A stretch of 64,000 bases of DNA from Lineus longissimus (GCF_910592395.1 NC_088310.1:3231501-3295500); one strand, 5' to 3'; positions 11,126 through 24,675 are shown, counted from the stretch's first letter. Made by a program: numbers and translations. The notes: generated by a model not told the origin, from the sequence alone.

Positions 11126-12700
11126 GACAAAAAATAGAGAAATGCAAGAATGAGTTAACACACTCCACTCTCCAGCCCTTCGTACGTCTATATCACTTTC
11201 CCATCCCATAATGTTCAGATGAAGGGTCTAGGCCTATATCAAGCTAATGAATGATGAACATAGGCCTAATGGATGTCAAAGATCGGATGGAAATAGGCCT
11301 AGGCCTACTACTTCGTGAAGGAAATCTGAATGGATGACGCCGCTTTCATTGGTCACACGACCCATGTGATAAATTCTCAATTTTTCGGTATGTACAATAT
11401 CTACAATCTACACTTTTTACGCACATATTCTAAAACTGTTGCTGGTCGAGCAGCTTGCATCATCGTTTTACTGTGTTTTTAGAGGACAAAAAGAAGATAA
11501 TTATGAACTGGCCGCCATATTGTTTAGCTTGGCAACAAAAAGGTGGTTGTCGTTGATAGTAAACATCATACCGGAGACCTCTCCAGATCGGCCGTAGAGA
11601 CAGCCAACAGACGTTTGAACAATGAAACAGGAAAACTCCTGGAGACCTGTCTCAGACTCAACAGCCATTAATATGTAAAGAGCAAGCTCTAGTGAACTCA
11701 CACAACTGTTTGACATGGGGGAGCTCCCCAATTCCTCCTACAACCACGCATAAAAGATGGTTCAGCGTCGCGTAAATCAATTTGCAGACAGAGGACTTGA
11801 TGACTCGACAGACACTCGTACTTTGTAGTTCGTCGTTTAATTTCGAAACCTGCAAACATTTGAAACAGAATACAATTGCCAACTTTGATAGCATGATATC
11901 AGACTTGATTCGATCGGGTCGCTTGAAATGGGGAGGGGGGGGGGGGGTGTTCCATAAGAGAGACAATGTTCCATTGTCTCTTCTTGCCTGTGGCGTCTTT
12001 GTAGAGTTGTCTATTAAACACTCCTGTCTCCTGCTGGGTAAAACTTGGTGAGAAAAATGAGTGATCCTTAATCCAATCTTGCCAGAGTGAGCAGTCGATT
12101 CTCGATGGTTTAGGAAGCGATCAGTGCCATAGCAACATCTGATAACAAGTCTTTGACGGAGTGCAGCCTCGACACGCAAACAGCGGAGACACGCATTACC
12201 GGGAAATTAAACGGCGCTGGAAATTGCTAAAACATTGTAGTCGGGTAACATCCGAACCCAGAAGCGTATGAGTTCACACATCTTGTGAAAAACAAGTATG
12301 ATTATCCAAATAAGAATAAGAAAGAGGAGAAGATTATTATGATAATATTTATTTTTTATTTGTTCAAAAAATGGTTCTTGGGTTGCGTACGTACGCAAGA
12401 CCATTAACCCCCCTGTACGCATAGTGTACGGATTTCAGAGACCCCCCTCAGTGCGTACGTACTTAATGGATGCTCCCTTACTAGAATTCATGTTGTGTGA
12501 GTTAATAGTGACAATAAGACAACTCCTCCAGACTCCAGCTCCTTCTGAACTGCCATATTTGTGCCATGAATAGGACAAAAAGCCAAGTCTCCATCTGAAC
12601 TGACACATGTCCCTCTCTATCTGAAGTGAACTGCACACTTGTCCCTTGAACTCCTGGTGACGCTTGTCTCCAAGTCAACAATAATAACTCGAAGAAAATA
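11126..12700. other. Spacer between PPP1R36 5' end and the TIR/death-domain gene
   Basis: Contains GGCCTAGGCCTA-type words (about 10930-11310), a poly-G run (about 11934-11947) and a pair of GTACGTAC motifs (about 12390 and 12456) in a short imperfect inverted arrangement. A donor-like CTCCG|GTATGA on the minus strand near 11570 could close a 5' non-coding exon of PPP1R36, but no in-frame ATG precedes it. The 173-codon minus ORF at 11658-12179 shows no domain. Confidence 0.35.
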
Positions 12701-12709
12701 TATACATTA

Positions 12710-14079
12710 TAAGTTTATTTTTATATTTATTCCATTCACAGTGAACATATTTCATAAGTAATACATTCTGTTAGCCGCTTAAAACTTTCTTGACGTCTGC
12801 AGTTCCTCATTACCTTATGAAAATAATCTCCAGGTATATACACTGGTCCTGCGTACACTGGTCGATGGAGCCCAAAGCCCCTTTTTTAGGGGCATGCTCG
12901 TCAAATTATAAAATCTGGGATGATATCCATAAACAAAACAAGTATGTACAACTGGAAAATATTCAGATCAAGAATATCCTGTGCAAAACGATATACATGT
13001 ACATGTTATACAAATACAAAGGCCAGGATGAAATTATCTTTTGTAGACATTTGGTCAGCCCATTATTTATAGCAGTATTAAGCCTAAGACCTATCCACAC
13101 TCCGCCTATAAATAGGGAGACATTCGGAGACCATCAAGAAAACTTATGCTTTTTTTGTCACGAGTGACATGCTACTGGTCAGTTTATTTGCAATTATAAT
13201 TACACTTTGATACTGACATAACATTCAAGTGTAGAGGGGCAGAAACGCGCGTCGGTGGAGCAACACAACAGCCCAACAATAGGGACCGATGGACATTGTT
13301 GTAAACTACAGTGACGGTATCCAGTTTTACTTCTACTATAACATTCAAGTGTCACCATGAAATCTAACAAGAATTTCTTTGCAGGCACTTCTATTCAACC
13401 TACATGGTCAAATGAGATGAGAATTGAGGCTCCAAGGGGTGCCAAGATCACCAATATTGTCCTCAGGGCAACCCCTGAAAAGCATGTATGAATGAAAAGA
13501 CAGATGTGTACGCCACTTCACAACAAAATGGCACTGCATGCAAAAAAATCTAAAATGGCTGAGAAATGGAGTATTTCTCTTCAAATGGCTTGTTCTTGGT
13601 TGTGCTTTTGTCTGATTCAGGCAAAGTATATATTTGTACATACACCTGTACTTTGGGCTTCGAAGTTTCAGATGAAATATAACACAAAAACAACCAGAGT
13701 GCCATTTTCTGGTGAAATAAACAATTACTTCAAACACGAAATGGCAGTAAAAATAGCACGTGGCAGGATATAGCAAACCAGCAAATCAGAGAAAAATGCA
13801 AACTGCACGTAGGCTTCCAAATGGGATGGGAGTTGGGACAAACTGATCGAGTTCATGAACAAGCATCTTGGGAAAGAGCAGCTTGAAGATGACATGAGTA
13901 CAAGCTATCAAAACACACACACAAAAAGATGGCAAAGATGCCAATGCTGATTTTTTTAAATAACTTTTTCAAAGTTTTCTCATTCACATAAGCAAAATAT
14001 TTACAAATCAATGATTATGTACAAAGATCACAGGCAGCCAAAGTCTTGTGTGTGTGTGTGCGTGTGTGTGGTTTCTGCA
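12710..14079 (-). other. Probable long 3' UTR of the TIR/death-domain gene
   Basis: Follows the stop at 14080 on the minus strand. It holds a (TG)n run at about 14047-14071, and two minus-strand AATAAA hexamers occur near 12715-12735. No conserved coding is visible; the overlapping ~120-codon ORFs (13408-13776 and 12790-13167) have no recognisable features. Assignment is inferred from position. Confidence 0.4.
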
Positions 14080-17000
14080 TCAATAACCAAACACCTCAAA
14101 AACGTCTTCTAAAACATCAAACCTCTCGTATTTGCGACAAAGGGCCTTAAACTCTCCCACAGTACAATTTCTAAACTGATTTAATTTTAACATGGCACGT
14201 GTCGGATCACCTCTACTCTCCATGTAATCAATTTTTGCACATTTTATACCCATAATTGACGCAAAACAACGCCAGTTTTTCATACCACAACGAGGTGGAT
14301 CCAAATATATACTAAGCTCATCCAGAAGGTCCTCTCGCAAATCTTTTACTTTTTCATTTTGGCGATTGTTGGAGGGAGACGATTCCATATCTGCAGGTGG
14401 TCCAGTTGAGAAACCAATTTCAAGCCTTGTATGCGAGTTAGGCGGCGGCACACGTTGCTCTTGTTGTTGTTGATCTGTACGGGATTGTTCTAGGTAACGA
14501 TTCAACTTGCCTTCTGTCAAAGTTTTAGGCATCGTCTGCTCTAATGGGGCCACCTGGGCATGCAGTAACCGCGAGTATGTTTGGTTCGACTGAGACAGGC
14601 TTCCTGATGCTGGAGTGTTGCGTCTAGGAGGAACCATAGCTGTAGCTTGTGTTGAGTTTCGAGGATTACGGACAGGAGATGGAAGGGTACAGCTACCAGC
14701 ACTCGCTCTGAGACTCTCTGAAATAGTGACAATCACAACACACATAATAGGAAGTTGGGGAGAAGTGAAGGCTGGTTTGTTCATTAAAAACTTGAAATTA
14801 ACATCTGAATTTCAGATTTGATGATTGTGTAAATACACACTGAATTTTGACTGGTTGTCAGTCTTATTTGGAAACACTGTTTTGAATAGCTTAAGAATTA
14901 CATTGGCCTGATGACTCTAGTTGCTCTAGTGGCCCAGTGTCTTTGGCCAGGGAGTACATTTGAAGCTACTGTCCACTCAAGTGGGGTGTTTTGTTTGCCC
15001 AGGCATAGGCACCAGGAAGGACAATGCAGGTTAGCTTGCGTCTGATATTATGTATAAAAAAGCTCTGGTCTTTCTGGTGGTCAAACAAACAACCACCTGA
15101 CCTGATAAGGAGCACAATGCTTTGACTACTCTGCACAGATCTCCATGTTTAGTTTCTTCCTGGAAACAATAGCGTTGATCAAACAGCATGAGATATTTGA
15201 GTGTGAAGTTTTTGTGGTCTAAATACATACCCTCAACTGACATATGTGGGGACGCACTATCTTGATTTTGAAGTGTATGCTGAAGTTGGCCTCTGGTGGA
15301 CAGAGAGATATGACCTGAAATATTAATAGGGTGTAAATATACATATATACACACAGAAGGCAGTGTAGTTGGTTTTATCTGTTTCAGCATTTTCAAACCA
15401 GGGCCTCAAAGATAACACTTTATTTCGATATTTACCTTCCCTGGTATCTTGATTCACTGGATATGATTGTGATTTTGAAGATGCTGCACATCCCAGCAAC
15501 TCAACTGTTCGCTCCCACTCTCTCTCTTTCTGCATTCTCTCCCGCAGACTCTCAGGTTCTGTTGCTTCCATATCAGGGGCATCGTCTGCTGTTAGAGATG
15601 ATGCATTGTCATTCAAGGGACATCCTGGAAAATGAAAGGTCAAAGGCGTTGCAGCATCATTAATCTAATGAGATCTTGCATTTTCTAATTTTATCAACAT
15701 CAGGTATTTATTGAAGAGTAATACTAACACTACCTAACTCCTTAACTCAAAAGCAGTTTTGGCACCGGATTTATATTTAAACAGGTTTTTAATAGATCTT
15801 GATAACAATTATTGTTGCTTTTGATTGCTTTAACAGTTATTAGAGACAGCATTGATAACGATAATTGATGATATTCACAGGATTTGGCAAAACTGTTAAC
15901 TTCCTGCTGTTTCCAACAGTTTTGAGAACTCTAGGATGAATCAGGACCTAATCCAAAAAAAATTCGAGGAAAATTAAAAAAAATTAAAATCTTGCAGACT
16001 GCCCCAGTTTTGCAATACTCGTGTAGAGACACCCTGAAAAACACTCTGTTGAAATCCTCACCTGACAAGCTACCGGCATCAGGTGCATTCTGGTTGACAC
16101 ATGGCGGCTGAGTGGGTATCTGGTTGGCAGCCAGACACCCCTGTGTATTCCACACACCGTTACTGGTTGATGTATCTTTGCTTTGATCACTTGGTTCTAT
16201 GTAACCCAAAAGAAAAGAAAATTTGGTTTTATACATGTATGTGTTTTGAATTTTTATAAACAAGGTTATTTCAACACTGTTAGAGAAATGTGATGTTAAT
16301 CTATGCCAAAGCTTACTCAACTAATGCATGGCCAGAAATCCAACAGTTTTTTACAACTTTGGAACACGAAAACCAATTTGTGCCTCTCATTTCATGCTTT
16401 AAACTACCAACACTGTGGCGCCCGACAAACCAGTAATTTAAATCGCTGTTCACGACTGGTTTTATAAGATCTTTATTTGAATGGTGAAAAAATATCAGTT
16501 CTTATTCTTGTATCCACTCCCCTCAAACATGTGAATGATACAGGTGAATGTGAAAAATTTACGCACCGAATAACTTTTCAAAGACAGCCTCAGTTATCTT
16601 AACCACATCCTCTTCACGGTCAACATAAAAATCGACACACAACTGTTGTCCAATAAACGAGCGCAATGGTGGCGCTATCTCAAGGATGGTCTCTGTACTG
16701 ACACCATGCACCCTCAATATCACCAATCGGATCTTTTCGCTGCTGATGTGATTTACAAATTCTGGAATTAAAAGAAAATCCACAAATATTGACTATCGGT
16801 ATGTCGAAAACATTGCTATACCGTTAACAGGGACGTTTTGGTGAACTCAAGTCCCCGTGTGCACAGTAATTTAAGACGAAACCATGATACCAGGCTCGCT
16901 TTATACTTTACTTTCAACCAGGAAAATCGATTTCCCAACATGCGGAGAATTATAGGTATTTAAATCAGGTCAAAAATCATACCTGCAAAGTGATCACGTC

Positions 17001-17959
17001 TCTGACCAAGAAATTCCATAAATACTGGGTCACACACCAACACCACAAACTTGGACTGGAATGGCGGAGCATTTGGGTCAAGGACAGCTAGAACAGAAAC
17101 AAGACACATTTGAAAATAGTGCAAAATTAGGGACCCTTCCTTAACAGTACCTTGAAGTATAAAAAGGTTTCACTACTCTTGTCGTCTCCCTGTAACACCA
17201 AAATCAGGAAATGTGACTAGTCTTTTTTATGGTTCGATGCCTTTCAAGTTACGAAACATCGAGATACGGACTTACAGTTGATGGTGTGTAGACTTGCTTT
17301 CACTGTCCCACCTGAACAATCATGAAAGGCCTGGGGTAACATCTCCAGTGTGTCCCATTTCCTCTTCTGCTCTACGTCACTCGCCCGTGAATGTACCAAA
17401 TGAACTGAAAGTAGAAATCAATAGTGCAATTACCAAATTATTATGTTGAGTATCAATTCGGACATTATTAGCTCTTTTTAAAACAAATATTGGGCAACTC
17501 GTAATCATGTAGTAGTAAGCAGAATACTGAGAGACCCTTGAGTTTGAGGCAATCTATGGCTGTGCAAATCTATGCAACCCTACCCCTCCCGATCCCCATC
17601 CAGTCCTCTGGATGGTTAGGGTAACAGTAAGAGTTACGTTTATGGCTACTACATTGACTTTAAACCTGGTGGACACTGGTGGGCGCTGGTGGACGCTGTT
17701 TAGGATGACCGCTTACAGCAGTACTATCTTAATCTTATCTACTAGTACTTGACTTACAAACTTACAAAATTACCTCCCTTGAGCCTTTAATGGAAATTAA
17801 TTCAAAACAATAGAATAATATCAAAGGCATCAGTCAAATCTACAATACTTTATTGAACATCACATGTCATTTAAAACAATGAAATAAGCGTCTAGATGGA
17901 CAAAAATTGGTGATTAAATTGAGAAAATAAGACGGAAGTCTCCTACCTTCGTGCGCCAT
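14080..17959 (-). CDS. TIR-like plus death-domain adaptor protein
   Basis: Eight exons whose phases all agree: 17947-17959, 17276-17404, 16983-17087, 16567-16761, 16062-16196, 15436-15624, 15231-15314, 14080-14717; 495 residues. Exon 1 is 13 nt (ATG GCG CAC GAA G). Residues ~1-150 look like a TIR-like alpha/beta fold: a hydrophobic start with HSRASD, a central strand KFVVLVCDPVFMEFLG, then IRLVILRVHG and a closing helix EDVVKITEAVFEKLFG. Its layout best resembles the TIR-like domain of PIK3AP1/BANK1; SEFIR is an alternative. Residues ~150-400 are polar, rich in Ser/Gln/Pro and likely disordered. The last ~90 residues form a death domain: LREDLLDELSIYLDP, NWRCFASIMGI, DYMESRGDPTRAML, ERFDVLEDVFEVFGY, closest in feel to MyD88-type domains. 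A role as innate-immune adaptor is inferred. No signal peptide or membrane segment. Confidence 0.6.
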
Positions 17960-20900
17960 GTTGATGTTGGTAATTTGTCAATCTCGCACTCACTCGTCAG
18001 GTTCCTGATTGCACACACAATTATGAGCGTATAGAGATAGACTAAAGTTACTGGGGGCGAAAACATGGAATTCCCAACTTTATAGGTCTCACTAGCCGGT
18101 GCGGAGGCTAGGCGGAGGCTTGCCTCCAAAAATGACGCGACGTCATTTCATGCATAACCCGGTTCCAGCGGCTGTAGACTTGGCAGTACCTTACTCTCAC
18201 ACAAACCTGTACATTTCTGAATAGCTTGTCTCTTATAGAATACATCTGGCCAAGTTTCAACGTCGTCTAGACGTACAGTCATGCATAGACTGATGCAGCA
18301 CAATGCATGAGACACTCTGTATTTTAACGCAAATTTGAAAGATTTCACCTCTAGGCCTTATAACTTCAAGATTAACAAGGATGGTGAAAAAAAAATTTCA
18401 TACACATCTACTCATCACCTTGAGAAAGCCAACTGACGGCTATTTCAATCTTTTATATAAAAATAGGCTGTCATTGCGGCTTTTGTTTGAGTTTTTTGCC
18501 CTCGAAACTTTACCTTGAGAACATGTTCAATCTCACAGGAACCAGTCGATGTCAACATCCTGTTGAGCTATAAATAGCATGCGGGGACTGCTCACCGCGT
18601 AAGTGCACAGAGGAAACCTAAAATAATCGTCAGAGCTACCCCTTCACAAAAAACATCGGACATTTACATTAGAACAAGTAGCAATAGGGATAGAGTAGGC
18701 CATATGTATCCATGGTAATCACTCGAGATTGAAGAACTGGTTTTTTGGCCCCTGACTAGTGAAACCTGATCTCCACTGGCTACTGAGACCATAACGAGGC
18801 ACAGACACTCCAGTTAACCTCGACCCTATCCGCCGCTCAGCGGGTCAAGGAAGCCTCGTTGATTTACCCGTTTCAGTGTATAACGTGGATGGACTGTCAA
18901 TACCGAGCGCTCTGGTATTGCAGATTATTCACTTGATTCGAGGTAACACACATCCTACAGAAAAACAAGTGACCGGTCACCGGAAGCTTACGCCTCCAAA
19001 TCGAGTTCAAATATTCAAATTCAAATTCAAATCTTTTATTAGACTAAAATGCCCACTAGGGGCCAATGACGAGTTAACTGCCGTCAAGTACCAGTCTCTG
19101 TAATGAGTGAATGGAGGAGACTGGTGAAAGAGTCTACGTGTTTATCAATGTTGACGACAACAACGATTAACTCTTCGCTGTTGAAAATATTTTAAAGGCC
19201 AAGTACATCTCGATTATTTCGCAAGCCCAGGGGGAGGAGTGGAAGGGTTAGCGGGCACCTGTACCTGCCTGGGCTTGATCATATTTTCAGGATGAAATAA
19301 GTAAGTTCAAGCTCCCAAACTAAAAAATTTCCCCTAGAAATGCATACCCCTATTTTATACCACAAAAAATGGCACGGGTTCATCAATTGTATACTGCGAA
19401 TCCGCCTAGCTGTTTAGTATTTTGAGAGAGAAAAATATACCGGAGTCTGTGGACAAGTGGACGGTGGGTGTGTGCGAGCGGTGTGTCTGAGTGGAGGTTA
19501 TGATAAGCTGGGAGTGGACGGCGGGCAGTTGAGAAATAAATCCAGTAATTATCACGGACATCTGTACATTTGTACATCGAAGTCCTTGTTATAATTCAAC
19601 CTTGTGGTGGTTTCTGTTTTATCCATATATTCAATACCACGATTTGATGGAATATTTATACCTCTATTTGGTAAAAACACACTTTTACCGGTGACAAAGA
19701 AGCAACTTGAAAGGAGCCAGACTTCTCAGGTTTTGCTATTATCACGTCGGTTAACGTTCGCTTCTCCGGCCCTGCAACATTAACCCCCTGATTTCCTCAG
19801 GATGCGCGTCTCCTGGACAGGTGAAGACGTAAGACGCTGAAGTATAGGCCTGGATGCAAACATAGTCTCTCCGCGGATAAAACATATTCTAGAATCAACA
19901 AATGAAGTCCATCATTGCGCAAAAAACTGGAATATTATTGTACTTATTCTAGTTTCAGTGCCATCACACCTGACTAACTCCTCAAAATGGTCAAAAAGTA
20001 CATATGAGATATGGCAGCCAACACCGACCATTCCCTGTCGCGTCCGGAGGGAACCAACCTGCATTACTGCGTTGCTCAAAGATAAATTTTGTGATTCCTG
20101 AATAAGACCGCTTTATTTCTTTCCGTTAAAACTGAGCACATTGCATTGCCATTGGTATGAAAACTCCCCGCCATTACAACTCCCTCGCTGAATGTACTAT
20201 TGTCTTGGTTCTTTGTTAGCTGCACGGGTTGGTTGCGGAGTGCAATATTCACACGGCAGTGGACTGGTTTTCGTATTTTCATGTTTAAGAGATTGGACAA
20301 TGTAACGATACTATAGACTCCTGGTTAGTATTTTGTCACAACAGTAGACGGTGAATAGGTAGGCTGTCTCATCTTGTATACCGGTACAATCTTCCTTTCT
20401 AAGTTTCACTGCCACAGATGATAAAATCATTCGCCGTCCGCGTTTTTAAGTCCAAATCTATATTCGTCAATTGTGTGCGAGACTTACATTTGTACGGTCT
20501 CAAGTAAGAGGGGCGACCGAAGATGTCTTTTCCTGCATCTGTGTAGACTACCGGGACAGTCCAATGCGTCATCCGCTACAGAGACGACGCCGGTCCTCTG
20601 CGTCCGCGGAGACGTGGTTCCATGATGCATCCTGACACACAGATTGTAAAGTCTTGAGAGCTCTGATAGGTACCAGCAGCAGTGTATGACCGGTCACTGA
20701 TGGCACTAGCTCTGGCGTGTCTGGTTTCTTGCTCAGTGCCGTTTTTTAGAAACATCTTGACCCGCAATGTTTTGAGATCACTAAATCACTCACCTTGTGG
20801 AGCTCGATAGTGGTGACGCAAACGCATGAGGGAGTCAGGATGTTTTAGAAATAGCCTTGTATACAACGAACCAGGACGTGTCGTCATTTTCTACAAACTA

Positions 20901-23457
20901 GGTCTTATTGTGCAACATTTTGTAGTCCTTGGTTATCACGAACTATATCATTGATATTAAATCGGACCATTAAATCTAAGTCATAATAATCATATCATTT
21001 ATCTGGTCGTGATTAAACGGTTATGACTATGCAGATAGGCGTCAGAATAGGCCTTTCCTCTGTTTAGGAGAGGGACCGTATAACAAAATAAACGGCTATA
21101 GCAAAACTAAACCGGTCTTCCTAACTCGGCTCTCCAAAATAGAAGCAACTGTTTGCCATCAATGTTCAGTATAAAATAAATTGTTGATGCCATATTTCTG
21201 ATCCAAAGCTACATTCCTATGCAGTGGTTACAGAATATGCCTAAATGTTAACCTGTATTGTGTTGCTTACTTAACGAAAGACTTCGTTTGAACGCCGACA
21301 TGGTTATATACCCCGGCCTGATGAGCTAAACTTTTTTCTTTTTGTTATAGCAGGGAATTTTGAGATGATCCACGGTTAAAATCATTATCCATTCGTCAAC
21401 AACAACATATTCAATGGCCATATGTATACACGTATCTACTTTCAGGGTTTATTCGGGACCTCCAGAGTGTGCACCAGTTGAACCATTGGAATCCAAGAGA
21501 AATGGTGATTCTAATAGTTTATGACTTTCAAGCGAGACATGCTACTTGGAACTAGATTGGTAAACAAGTAACTAGCTGCTGACGTCGGTAATCGGTATCT
21601 GGGAAAACCTTAAAAACAAGCGTATGTAGAAGTGTCGATGTTATCATGGCTAGTTCGAGTCCGCCGTGTCATTGTTCCCAGTTGATGCACTGAAGCAAGT
21701 CAGCTATAAACCGTGCTAACATTTGTATAAGCAGAACTATAGCGGAAGAAGCGTTATCATTGCCAGGAGAAGTGTTGAACAGAAGAAGACATCTGTCAAT
21801 GTTATTCTAATGGACGCTAATCACCGTCACCGTTGGCATCAAGGCTAAAGGATTTATAAGTCAGCGAACCCAACATTTAATTCAGGAAAGTGGAACTTCA
21901 AATTATAGTGCTGAGGAGTTCTCACACTGGTAGGCGATAATAGGAGCGTCTGCATGCCATGTCGGTTGGTTTTTAAAACTTGATGGGACACTATAAATCA
22001 GCCTACTATTAATTTCTGTTCTCTAGTTGATCAACAGAGGAGTGTCAGGTCATCCAACTCGCCATATATAACATAGGACTGGTCTACAACTCGAAGTGAA
22101 CACATATTTTTGTAAGTTTTACACCAAATTGACGCCAGTTGGCAGGAAACACGAACATTAGATTTGCAGGACAACATAATTTTTACACGTTTTTGGACTT
22201 AATTCATTATTTAGTTGACAGCTGACTGCATGGAAAGGGCACGCGCTCTATTACATTATTTATTAATATCCAATGCATCCACGATGCGAGGACTAAGCAT
22301 TAAGTGCATCGAACGTTGTTTTCGAAGCAATCAACACTGAAGTCATTTCTTTCCTTCCTTCATCATTCATGAACGTTTGCTGAGAGTTCGTATTCATACT
22401 GCGGACACTCTGCATCTGTATTGGAAAACGTGATTACTAGCTGATCATCGGGGCTGATGACCTGCTATTACTCGTACACCAATTGATACTAATTAACATG
22501 GAAGTTAGAACCATTCTCGCTGCGCAATCGATGGAATTTAGTACGAATCGTTAGTAGCTTCTGTGCAGTGGTGACCTTCTGATTTTGTTATGTGACGTTT
22601 TCCGTCATTCCTGTAATTTCTCTGAGTCGATCAAATCAGAATCGTTTGTCCAGCTTGAGCTTCTGCCAACAAATTTGCGGGGTAAACTTGCAGTTTCTAC
22701 GAGAGAGGAATTTGGGAGCATTATAGGTACCTCGGGAAAGGCAAGCTGGAATACTTATGGACCTCGTCTCAGTTGTTTTCAATATACTCCGCCTCTCTGT
22801 AAAGCCTGTATCTCAGGATGCAGCTGGGTGGCTACCATAGATGATAAAGGCTACTGATATATAAGGAACAGCTTTACCGTTAATGAGGGAAAGGAAATAC
22901 ATGTACAAATGTACTATACAATAATGCACTTGCTATGATTGGTTATATCATGGTTGTTGTAGAGTGATCAATAACCCGGACGATTTTGATACAAGTGTGG
23001 ATTTACCATTTAATGTATACCTCAGGGAACATTCACAAGAAGTTGGAAGATTTGTTGAAAGGCAAGACAGGATCAGTCCATATCATTCTCTGGACACTAA
23101 TTACAAGAACTAGGAACAAAAAGTTTTAACGATACAGTGGCTAAGTCAACATCAGGACAAGAAGGCAGTTAAGTCTCTGATTTTGATATACTCGCGCGCG
23201 GATTAGCCATTACTCTTGATTTGTGTTCGTGTTGCGACGAAAGAATCGACCATAATGTATGTCTCTGTTTACGTCCTTTCATCGGAATATAAGGACTCCC
23301 GATTATTGATTAGGAGACATTATTTCTTGGATTACATCCAGTGGTGACAGTCTCATATCTTCTGGAGGTATAGAGTCTGAGAAGTCGGAGCTGCGTTCGA
23401 AGGATCTTTTTCCTGTATTGCTGAAGGATTAACACCAAGTTGTGAATAGAACAGACC
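17960..23457. other. 5.5 kb without a recognised gene
   Basis: Holds the likely promoter of the TIR/death-domain gene at its left end and the upstream region of the GPCR at its right end. Visible items: a TATAAATA at 18569-18576 (+), an ATTCAA-type short repeat at about 19008-19035, and a relic of the CATTAACCCC/CTCAGGATG element near 19744-19803. ORFs of 60-90 codons here have no domain or repeat support. Confidence 0.4.
19744..19803. mobile_element. Partial copy of a CCTGATTTCCTCAGGAT element
   Basis: GTTCGCTTCTCCGGCCCTGC followed by CATTAACCCCCTGATTTCCTCAGGATG matches the copy at 49013-49097 except that the left arm is degraded. A second partial copy is at about 31952-31992. Confidence 0.55.
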
Positions 23458-24675
23458 ATGGGTTCGAATGATTTTAGTACGATATCTAGTGCAATAGAGA
23501 ACTATTCTCTGTCTCAGAATGATTCCTCCTATATGCATAAGCCAGGGTTGGTCAACGTAACAGCGCCACCAAACTGCAGCGACTTCGGATTGCCAGAATG
23601 CGATCCTGAAATTCTCTACGTCATTCCAATGACCATAATAACACTAGCCATCATTTTTGGGAATGTTCTCATCCTTTTGATATTCTACCGGATTCATAAT
23701 AAGACTTGCCTTCCCGTGGGTTACTTGAACAATCTCGCCGTAGCTGATCTCGGAGTTGGTGCATGTAACGCCTTTTTCTGTCTCCCGCTTGTGATCCAAG
23801 GGCGTTGGCCGGATAATCATATCTACAGTGATGCTATTGGATTCATTATCAATACATTCTCAGCAGTATCCGCAACTACTTTAGGTGTTGTCAGCATTGA
23901 CCGATACCTTTACGTCAGCAAGCCGTTGCGTTACCATTCCATAATGACAAAACGGATAAAAGTCGGTATCATCATTGTGCTGTGGTTGGTATCTGCGGCT
24001 CTGGGGCTACCAGGCCTCTTTGGGCTTATTCATTACTATTATGATGAACATGCTTATCTAAGCTACGTCCATTTCACAGACAGCATCGTTATGACGGTGA
24101 TCTACTGCGGTGGCGTGCTCCTTCCGGTTACTGTAACAATGGTCGTCTGCTATGTGAAAATCTACGTCATAGCAAGACGTCACATGAAGGAGATGAGGGA
24201 GCGCGGATACGAACAAAAGCCCTCCATACACGTGGTAACGACATTAGTTTTAACAGTTTTGTGTTTTGTTTTATGTTGGACGCCATACGCCGTGCATCAC
24301 TTTGTCAAAGCGCTCACAAAATACGACCCTCAAATCCGGTTGCTTGATTTCGGCGTCACGTGGCTTGCTGGGGCAAATAGCTGTGCCAACTGTGTCATAT
24401 ACTGGCTACGTCAGACTGAAGTCAGAAACGAAGTGAGGTCACTGTTGTGCCGAGCATGCTGCGCTAAAGCTCCGGCAAAGGCACTTTCTAATACGTCAGC
24501 ATATTTGGCCATAGTGAACGGCGGACCTGTACCCCCCTCAAATATATCTGTGGACTTCGATGGAGATAAACGAAAGGCTTCGGATGACTGGCCAGTGGGT
24601 CACAAACCAAATAGTGATGTGACAGACCCTAGTGGTCAAGAAAACGAGTTACAGGTAATTAATAGCGGTGTTTGA
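23458..24675 (+). CDS. Orphan class A (rhodopsin-family) GPCR, intronless
   Basis: 405 residues from an ATG in good context (ACCATGG) to TGA. The N-terminus is outside, with several N-glycosylation sequons. Seven hydrophobic segments are visible. Class A marks: GN in TM1; LAVAD in TM2 (D2.50); DRY in TM3 (SIDRYLYV); FVLCWTPY in TM6; in TM7 the NPxxY position reads NCVIY. Position 3.32 is Ile, so an amine ligand is unlikely, and no TM7 lysine occupies the retinal site, so it is not an opsin. The usual Cys at 3.25 is Ser, and extracellular loop 2 has no Cys, so the conserved disulfide is absent. The tail has CRACCAK-type cysteines that could be palmitoylated. I cannot name the ligand or subfamily. 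AATAAA hexamers near 25326 and 25453 could end the mRNA. Confidence 0.88.
   Translation: MGSNDFSTISSAIENYSLSQNDSSYMHKPGLVNVTAPPNCSDFGLPECDPEILYVIPMTIITLAIIFGNVLILLIFYRIHNKTCLPVGYLNNLAVADLGVGACNAFFCLPLVIQGRWPDNHIYSDAIGFIINTFSAVSATTLGVVSIDRYLYVSKPLRYHSIMTKRIKVGIIIVLWLVSAALGLPGLFGLIHYYYDEHAYLSYVHFTDSIVMTVIYCGGVLLPVTVTMVVCYVKIYVIARRHMKEMRERGYEQKPSIHVVTTLVLTVLCFVLCWTPYAVHHFVKALTKYDPQIRLLDFGVTWLAGANSCANCVIYWLRQTEVRNEVRSLLCRACCAKAPAKALSNTSAYLAIVNGGPVPPSNISVDFDGDKRKASDDWPVGHKPNSDVTDPSGQENELQVINSGV

Noticed and set aside
11658-12179. 173-codon minus ORF, the longest in the 11-13 kb spacer
   Set aside because: It runs through a poly-C/poly-G tract (PPPPP), shows no domain or protein-like composition, and has no splice partners.
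12385-12475. Paired GTACGTAC motifs in an imperfect inverted arrangement
   Set aside because: Too short and irregular to define an element from one copy.
18569-18604. TATAAATA followed by a GTAAGT donor-like site
   Set aside because: The donor lies where transcription would start, so no exon fits between them; no downstream coding exon on the plus strand is recognised.
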